From positions 1-13,174 of the forward strand of contig DXBS01000001.1 in the NCBI GenBank assembly GCA_019116405.1: 13,174 nt of DNA, read 5' to 3'. Of this stretch, positions 8,505 to 13,174 are shown in pieces. The stretch is from Candidatus Gallimonas intestinigallinarum (lineage in GTDB: Bacteria > Bacillota_A > Clostridia > Christensenellales > Borkfalkiaceae). Position 1 is the stretch's first letter, and each line of letters opens with the position of its first letter. The notes beneath the pieces were generated by a model. That model saw nothing but the letters and a program-made list of their open reading frames with translations, did not search any database and was not told the origin of the DNA. A program made the position numbers and the translations under genes.

Positions 8505-11231
8505 ATGATCGAATTGCGCAACGTATCAAAGACGTATCGTCCCAAGAAGGGAGTGCCCGTGCAGGCGTTGAAGAACGTCTCCGTCACGTTTCCCGATCGC
8601 GGGATGTATTTTATCCTCGGGCGTTCGGGGAGCGGCAAGACGACCGCGTTGTATCTGCTCGGCGGGCTGGACGCGTGCACCGAAGGCGATCTGTTGGTCG
8701 ACGGGAAATCGACCAAGCACTTTTCGCAGAAAGATTGGGACGCCTATCGGAACCGGGAGGTCGGATTTGTCTTTCAGGACTACAATCTGTTCGAGCGCTT
8801 CAGTGTAGAACAGAATGTCTCCCTCGCCTCGGAACTGCAAGGGGAAAAGCGGGATGACGGGCGGGTTGCGCAGGTCCTGCGGGCGGTCGGCATGGAGGTC
8901 TACGAAAAGCGCGCGCCCAAAGAGCTTTCGGGCGGTCAGCAACAGCGCGTTGCCGTTGCCCGCGCGCTCATCAAGGACCCTTCCGTCCTGCTTGCGGACG
9001 AGCCGACGGGTGCGCTCGACGAAAAGACGGGCGAAGAGCTGTTCGGGCTTCTCAAAGAGCTGTCCAAACAAAAGCTGGTCATCGTCGTCTCGCACGATCG
9101 GGATTTTGCCGAAAAATACGGCGACGGGATTCTGGAGTTTGCAGACGGCGAAGTCATCCGCGACACCGTCAGCGGCGCCGCGCCAAACGAGCGCCGCGAT
9201 CAGGACGGGGAAGCGGCAAAACACACTGTCCGTTCCAAACGGCGGGGGCTGGGGATCGCTTCCCGCCTGCGCCTGTCCGCGAAGGGGCTTCTGCAGCATC
9301 CCGTGCGCATGGTCGTCACGATCTTTCTGGCGATGATCTGTTTTGCGCTTGCGGCATTTACCAACAGCGTTTCTTCCTATGATCGGGACGAGGTCATCCT
9401 GCGCTCCATGCGGGAGGCGGGCGTCTCCTACATCGGCTTCGGGATCAATACCTCCATTGTGTCGGATAACAGCGGCGGGAGCCCTTATGAATGGGGCCGC
9501 TGGACGCTGCAGGACGAAGCAAACTTTATCGAGCGGACGGGCGCGGAGCGGATCGATTATGCGCTCTCCGATTTGCAGGACGAGTATGCGTCGCCCGAAG
9601 AGGTCTTTTTTACGGGCGGGCTTCCGCTGAAAGAAGGGATGATGGAGCTGTACGGGCTGCGCCTTCTCGGCGGCAGGCTGCCGGAGATTGTTTCGGGCGA
9701 TGCACCGCAGGAGGTCGCGATCTCGGAATTTATCTTCCGCAAATTTGTCGAACAGGGGTATGAGGAATACGCGTATCGGACCGATCTTCCCTATGGGGAC
9801 GGCACGGGTTACGCTCTGACGGGGCGCGTGCTTCCCGTTTCCGGATATGACGATCTGCTCGGGCAGGTGCTGCTCATCGGGGGGCATTGCTATACCGTCG
9901 TCGGGATCCTTGACACGGGCTACAACTTTGAACGCTACGGCGACCTCGACGAGAACGACCCCATGTCGGAAGAGCTGCACAAAGAGTCGATCACGGGCGA
10001 ATTGCTGCAGCTGCACCGCATTGCCTTCCTGTGCGGCGACTACGAGGATCTCTTGTCGTTCGGGCTGGAACATTTTGTTTCCTTTCAGTCCTGGAGGAGC
10101 ATGACGGGGACAATGGATGGCAATCAGAACGACTGGGTTTCGCTGGACGGCGTCGGATCACACCCCGCCGAGGATCTGACGATCTGGTATCGCGACGGCG
10201 CAAGGGAGCTTGGGGAGTCGGATGTGTTGCTTCCGTTGTCTGTTTTGTCGGAATTTGACGATCGTCAGACCCTGAACGAGATACGGACACGGTATATCCG
10301 TGAATTCGCAGAGGAACATGCTGCGCAGACCGATCTCAATACGGAGGCTTATATCGATTATATCATTTCGACGGAGTTCGGCGAAAACAACTATCACCCG
10401 GGATACAACTTCGCATATTTCGACCGCCTTGCCCTGTTGGAGCTTGCGCAGGACGAGACCGTGTTCGACCGCTTTGAAACCATCACGCTGGATCTGGCGG
10501 GACGTGTGTTTGAAGATATGAATATCGTCGGCTATTACGATAATACGCAGTTGCCTGCGCGGGAGGAATGGTCGGCGGTCGTCCTCTGTCAGGAAGAACT
10601 GGTGCTCTATATGGACGGGCTGAGCGGTACGGAGCAGTATTCCATGCTGTTTGTGCCGCTCACGGGCGATGATGCGCGCGACGCAAGGCTGCTGAATGAC
10701 ATGATTCTCATGGCGGTCGACGGCGTATCGTACACGACGCTTTCGTTTACGGGCGGCAGGCAGCTGATTTCGGGCAATGTGCAGATCACTTCCGTGCATC
10801 GCTCGCATAATCTCCTGCGCACCTTTGCCAATTTGTTTGTCTGGGTTTCGGTCGGATTCGCCGTGTTCGCCTGCGTCATGTTCTTTAACTATATCCATGC
10901 CAGCATCACGGGACGGCGGCGGGAGATCGGCATTTTCCGAAGCATGGGAGCAAGTAAGAAGGACGTGTTCCTGCTCTTCTTCGGGGAAAGCATTCTCATC
11001 GCGCTGCTGAGTGCGGTGTTCGCGATCGTTCTGTTTGCGGCAGCGGTTGCGGGATTCAATTTCTATATGCAGACTGCGCTTCTCCTTCCCATCACGCTCC
11101 TCTCTGTCCAAGCGGTGCAGATCGTCCTGATCGTCGGTCTGAGCGCGGCGGTCGCGCTGCTTGCGACATTTCTTCCCTGCTACATCAATTCGCGGAAAAA
11201 GCCCATTGACGTCATCCGCAGTGCGTTTTGA
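8505..11231 (+). CDS. Fused ABC transporter: ATPase plus FtsX/MacB-type permease
   Basis: A 908-aa membrane protein of the MacB/LolD/BceAB superfamily (type VII ABC fold), likely a mechanotransmission or efflux ATPase acting at the cell envelope; the substrate is unknown. The N-terminal ATPase is complete: Walker A GRSGSGKTT (39-47), Q-loop Gln91, signature LSGGQ (141-145), Walker B LLADE (Asp165, Glu166) and H-loop His197. A charged linker (about 220-265) leads to TM1 (about 269-288), a large extracytoplasmic domain (about 290-775), TM2 (about 776-800), the coupling segment GRRREIGIFRSMGASKKD (803-820), TM3 (about 822-848) and TM4 (about 866-890). The external domain of about 485 residues is far larger than the roughly 200 of E. 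coli MacB. ATPase and permease are one chain, unlike BceA and BceB. No sensor kinase, regulator or MacA-like partner lies beside it. Start: ATG with AGGAG (8493-8497) 7 nt upstream. Confidence 0.88.
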   Translation: MIELRNVSKTYRPKKGVPVQALKNVSVTFPDRGMYFILGRSGSGKTTALYLLGGLDACTEGDLLVDGKSTKHFSQKDWDAYRNREVGFVFQDYNLFERFSVEQNVSLASELQGEKRDDGRVAQVLRAVGMEVYEKRAPKELSGGQQQRVAVARALIKDPSVLLADEPTGALDEKTGEELFGLLKELSKQKLVIVVSHDRDFAEKYGDGILEFADGEVIRDTVSGAAPNERRDQDGEAAKHTVRSKRRGLGIASRLRLSAKGLLQHPVRMVVTIFLAMICFALAAFTNSVSSYDRDEVILRSMREAGVSYIGFGINTSIVSDNSGGSPYEWGRWTLQDEANFIERTGAERIDYALSDLQDEYASPEEVFFTGGLPLKEGMMELYGLRLLGGRLPEIVSGDAPQEVAISEFIFRKFVEQGYEEYAYRTDLPYGDGTGYALTGRVLPVSGYDDLLGQVLLIGGHCYTVVGILDTGYNFERYGDLDENDPMSEELHKESITGELLQLHRIAFLCGDYEDLLSFGLEHFVSFQSWRSMTGTMDGNQNDWVSLDGVGSHPAEDLTIWYRDGARELGESDVLLPLSVLSEFDDRQTLNEIRTRYIREFAEEHAAQTDLNTEAYIDYIISTEFGENNYHPGYNFAYFDRLALLELAQDETVFDRFETITLDLAGRVFEDMNIVGYYDNTQLPAREEWSAVVLCQEELVLYMDGLSGTEQYSMLFVPLTGDDARDARLLNDMILMAVDGVSYTTLSFTGGRQLISGNVQITSVHRSHNLLRTFANLFVWVSVGFAVFACVMFFNYIHASITGRRREIGIFRSMGASKKDVFLLFFGESILIALLSAVFAIVLFAAAVAGFNFYMQTALLLPITLLSVQAVQIVLIVGLSAAVALLATFLPCYINSRKKPIDVIRSAF

Positions 11232-11244
11232 GCGCCTGACAAAC

Positions 11245-11274
11245 AAAAAGACGGCAGCGTGTTGCCGTCTTTTT
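11245..11274. terminator. Bidirectional intrinsic terminator between ABC gene and phosphodiesterase
   Basis: A stem of 12 bp, AAAAAGACGGCA (11245-11256) with TGCCGTCTTTTT (11263-11274), has a 6-nt loop. The A-run on one side and T-run on the other give a T-tail in both directions. It lies 13 nt after the ABC stop and 3 nt after the stop of the opposing gene. Confidence 0.88.
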
Positions 11275-11277
11275 GCA

Positions 11278-12018
11278 TTATGCAAGGAAATGTTCGAAGA
11301 TGATGTTGTCGACGTACGGCTTGAGGCGATCCGCTTCCTCCTGCGAGCGCACCGTCCAGGCAAGCTTGGTTTTGGGGTACGACGTCAAAGCGGGCGAGGG
11401 GTAGTCCTCGGCGCGGTAGCTTAAAAAGTCCAGCTTTTCTGCCCAGCGGAGGCTCAAATTCCTGACCGCAAACGCCTTGATGCGCCACACGGGCGAGCCG
11501 CCGAAGTCGGACTTTTTCATTGCTTCGCCCGAGCCTAAAATGCCGCAGGCGATTTCGGGGCAGAGCTTTTTGTACGCCTGTACATAGGCGGGCTGGAAGG
11601 ACTGCACGGCGTATTCGCCGGAAAAAGTGCGCATCGCCTCGCGTACGGCGCGTGCCACCGTGTCCGCGGGGACACCGGGCATGTCCTTGATCTCCAGAAG
11701 AAGGGGCGCCCGGCCGGAAAGGCAGGCGAGCGCGTCCTGAAAGAGGGGGATGCGCTGCTCGCTCCCCGCAAGGTGCAGCTTGGTAAGTTCGGCGGCGGTA
11801 CATTCGGCGACGGCGCCCACCTGCCCCGTCATGCGCGCGAGCAGGGCGTCGTGAAAGACGATCAGCTGCCGGTCTTTGGAAAAGTGCACGTCCGTCTCGA
11901 CGGCATACCCATGCCGTATGGCGTTTTCAAATGCCGCAAGACTGTTTTCGGGATACCTTTCATCGTGCAGGCCGCGGTGCGCGATGGGCGTGTGCGTGAG
12001 AAAATCGGGAAGTTTCAT
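11278..12018 (-). CDS. Glycerophosphodiester phosphodiesterase (GDPD family)
   Basis: A 246-aa enzyme of the GDPD family, which hydrolyses glycerophosphodiesters such as deacylated phospholipids to glycerol-3-phosphate and an alcohol. Motifs: AHRG with catalytic His14 and Arg15; PENS (23-26); the metal-binding ETDVHFSKD (Glu41, Asp43); catalytic HD (His56, Asp57); and LLLEIKD with Glu109 and Lys111. There is no signal peptide or membrane segment, so it is a cytoplasmic UgpQ-like form. The frame stays open to 12540 on this strand, but that extension is the mirror of lepA; the conserved domain starts right after the ATG at 12016-12018. No Shine-Dalgarno precedes this ATG, and the predicted transcript begins at or next to it. 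A terminator lies 3 nt past the stop. It runs divergently from lepA and has no glpF or ugp transporter neighbour here. Confidence 0.9.
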   Translation of the reverse strand: MKLPDFLTHTPIAHRGLHDERYPENSLAAFENAIRHGYAVETDVHFSKDRQLIVFHDALLARMTGQVGAVAECTAAELTKLHLAGSEQRIPLFQDALACLSGRAPLLLEIKDMPGVPADTVARAVREAMRTFSGEYAVQSFQPAYVQAYKKLCPEIACGILGSGEAMKKSDFGGSPVWRIKAFAVRNLSLRWAEKLDFLSYRAEDYPSPALTSYPKTKLAWTVRSQEEADRLKPYVDNIIFEHFLA

Positions 12019-12024
12019 GCGTAT

Positions 12025-12053
12025 ATTGTAGCAAATCGGCGGAAAGATTTCAA
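12025..12053 (-). promoter_or_regulatory. Promoter of the phosphodiesterase, predicting a leaderless mRNA
   Basis: On the minus strand, -35 TTGAAA (12048-12053) and -10 TACAAT (12025-12030) have a 17-nt spacer. Only 6 nt (12019-12024) separate the -10 from the ATG, so the usual start position would be the A of the start codon. No ribosome binding site is present. Confidence 0.65.
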
Positions 12054-12059
12054 TAGCGG

Positions 12060-12088
12060 TTGCAAAATTTTCATAAATTTTGTATAAT
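12060..12088 (+). promoter_or_regulatory. Predicted promoter of lepA
   Basis: A perfect -10 TATAAT (12083-12088) with a weaker -35 TTGCAA (12060-12065, 4 of 6) at 17 nt. Its -35 lies only 6 nt from the -35 of the opposing phosphodiesterase promoter, so two polymerases probably could not bind at once. The leader is about 26 nt. The ribosome binding site is GGGAG (12111-12115), 5 nt before the ATG. Confidence 0.65.
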
Positions 12089-12120
12089 ATGGGTCGATCA
12101 AAAAGGTTTTGGGAGACGGC

Positions 12121-13174
12121 ATGGCAAAAGCAAGCAAGTATCTTCGCAATTTCTGCATCATTGCGCATATCGACCACGGCAAGAGCACGATCGCCGACCG
12201 CATCATGGAGCTCACCGGGCAGGTGAGCAAGCGCGACATGGAGGATCAGCTCCTCGATTCCATGGACATCGAGCGCGAGCGCGGCATCACCATCAAGCTC
12301 ACGCCCGTCAGAATGTACTATAACGCCCTGGACGGGAACGAGTACGAATTCAACCTCATCGATACGCCCGGACATGTGGACTTTACCTATGAAGTCAGCC
12401 GTTCGCTCGCCGCATGCGAGGGGGTTTTGGTCGTCGTAGACGCGACGCAGGGCGTGGAGGCGCAGACGCTCGCCAACGTCTACCTGGCGCTCGAAAACGA
12501 TCTCGAGATCGTTCCCGTCATCAACAAGATCGACTTGCAATCCGCCCGCATCGACGAGTGCAGGAAGGAGATCGAGGACGTCATCGGGCTAGACGCCGAA
12601 AACTGCCCCTGCGTCTCCGCGAAGGAAGGCACCAATATCCGCGACATTTTTGAAGCGGTCGTAAAGCAAGTGCCGCCCCCCTCTGGCGATACCGAAGCCC
12701 CTTTGAAGGCGCTCGTCTTCGACAGCTACTACGATAACTACAAGGGCGTCATCCTCTTCGTCCGCCTCAAAGACGGCACCTGCAAGGTGGGGGATAAGAT
12801 CAAGTCTTTCAATTCGGATAAGGTGTACGACGTCACCGAAGTGGGGGCGTTCGCGCCGCACTTACAGCCCAAAGAACGGCTTGCGGCGGGGGAGGTCGGC
12901 TATATCGCCGCTTCCATCAAGTCCATCGAGGACGTTGCCGTCGGCGATACGGTGACGTTTGCCGACCGTCCCGCGCCCCAACCGCTCCCCGGCTACAAAA
13001 AGGTGCAGCCCGTCGTCTTTTGCGGCATCTATCCCCTCGACGGCAGCAAATTTTTGGACCTCAAAGAGGCGATCTTAAAGCTCAAGCTCAACGACGCTTC
13101 GCTCACCTTCGAGCCCGATAATTCGGTGGCGCTTGGCTTCGGCTTCCGCTGCGGCTTTTTGGGGCTTCTGCACA
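12121..13174 (+). CDS. lepA: Elongation factor 4 (LepA), 3' end outside window
   Basis: Ribosome-associated GTPase, EF-4/LepA, which acts on elongating or initiating ribosomes. The first 351 residues are visible. GTPase motifs: G1 AHIDHGKST (15-23), G2 RGIT (54-57), G3 DTPGH (81-85), G4 NKID (135-138) and G5 SAK (166-168). Domain II and the start of the following EF-G-like domain come next. The segment just before the window end ([12 protein letters not shown]) matches the conserved LepA stretch ahead of the C-terminal domains. The N-terminus [20 protein letters not shown] is typical of LepA rather than EF-G or TypA. ATG chosen for GGGAG 5 nt upstream. In many bacteria hemW and hrcA follow lepA; the window ends before that can be seen. 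Confidence 0.96.
   Translation, partial: MAKASKYLRNFCIIAHIDHGKSTIADRIMELTGQVSKRDMEDQLLDSMDIERERGITIKLTPVRMYYNALDGNEYEFNLIDTPGHVDFTYEVSRSLAACEGVLVVVDATQGVEAQTLANVYLALENDLEIVPVINKIDLQSARIDECRKEIEDVIGLDAENCPCVSAKEGTNIRDIFEAVVKQVPPPSGDTEAPLKALVFDSYYDNYKGVILFVRLKDGTCKVGDKIKSFNSDKVYDVTEVGAFAPHLQPKERLAAGEVGYIAASIKSIEDVAVGDTVTFADRPAPQPLPGYKKVQPVVFCGIYPLDGSKFLDLKEAILKLKLNDASLTFEPDNSVALGFGFRCGFLGLLH

Noticed and set aside
8483..8857. 124-aa plus-strand frame starting 22 nt before the ABC gene, a possible leader peptide
   Set aside because: It overlaps the ABC ATPase out of frame, lacks a Shine-Dalgarno of its own, and the AGGAG nearby fits the ABC start.
8526..10073. 515-aa open frame on the minus strand opposite the ABC transporter
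   Set aside because: Shadow frame caused by GC-rich codon bias. The opposite strand has complete ATPase motifs.
10158..11363. 401-aa open frame on the minus strand spanning the end of the ABC gene and the terminator
   Set aside because: It reads through the bidirectional terminator into the phosphodiesterase region in the wrong frame, and its composition is Arg/His/Gln-rich without motifs.
12019..12540. N-terminal extension of the phosphodiesterase frame to 420 aa
   Set aside because: The extra 174 residues are the reverse complement of the lepA GTPase domain and lie upstream of the promoter; the conserved GDPD domain begins just after the ATG at 12018.

Overview
The window looks like chromosomal DNA of an anaerobic Gram-positive bacterium of the Clostridia type (Bacillota). 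The reasons are a trimeric NAD-linked [FeFe] hydrogenase, a clostridial-looking glycogen phosphorylase, strong AGGAGG-type ribosome binding sites and near-consensus sigma-A promoters. Coding DNA is GC-rich and the promoter regions are AT-rich. I cannot name a genus; an uncultured gut lineage such as Christensenellales is possible, but that is a guess. I saw no insertion sequence, tRNA, rRNA, CRISPR array or phage gene.

Layout: (1) 1-3946, minus strand: an operon hydC (NuoE-like) - hydB (NuoF-like) - hydA ([FeFe] catalytic subunit, cut by the left edge of the window). The genes are translationally coupled and read from a promoter at 4024-4052. (2) 4139-6525, plus strand: glgP, glycogen phosphorylase, divergent from hyd with its own promoter. 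(3) 6526-6634: two GC-rich hairpins, the second a two-way terminator between convergent glgP and ridA. (4) 6635-8229, minus strand: an ilvA-ridA operon, threonine dehydratase plus the enzyme that clears its reactive enamine/imine product, under a perfect-consensus promoter. (5) 8401-11231, plus strand: a single-gene fused ABC transporter (ATPase plus FtsX/MacB-type permease) with a very large extracytoplasmic domain. Its promoter has perfect -35 and -10 boxes but only a 14-nt spacer containing seven consecutive Gs. (6) 11278-12018, minus strand: a glycerophosphodiester phosphodiesterase whose promoter places the transcript start at or next to its ATG. (7) 12121 to the right edge, plus strand: lepA (EF-4), cut by the window end.

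How the genes fit together: HydABC would reoxidise NADH and reduced ferredoxin to H2 (or run in reverse), and GlgP would feed glucose-1-phosphate into the same fermentation. IlvA and RidA form a producer/detoxifier pair. The other genes are unlinked in function. Most of the interest is in regulation: the G-tract promoter of the ABC transporter, the competing hairpins in the hyd leader, and the leaderless phosphodiesterase transcript. All of these are read from sequence and are unproven.
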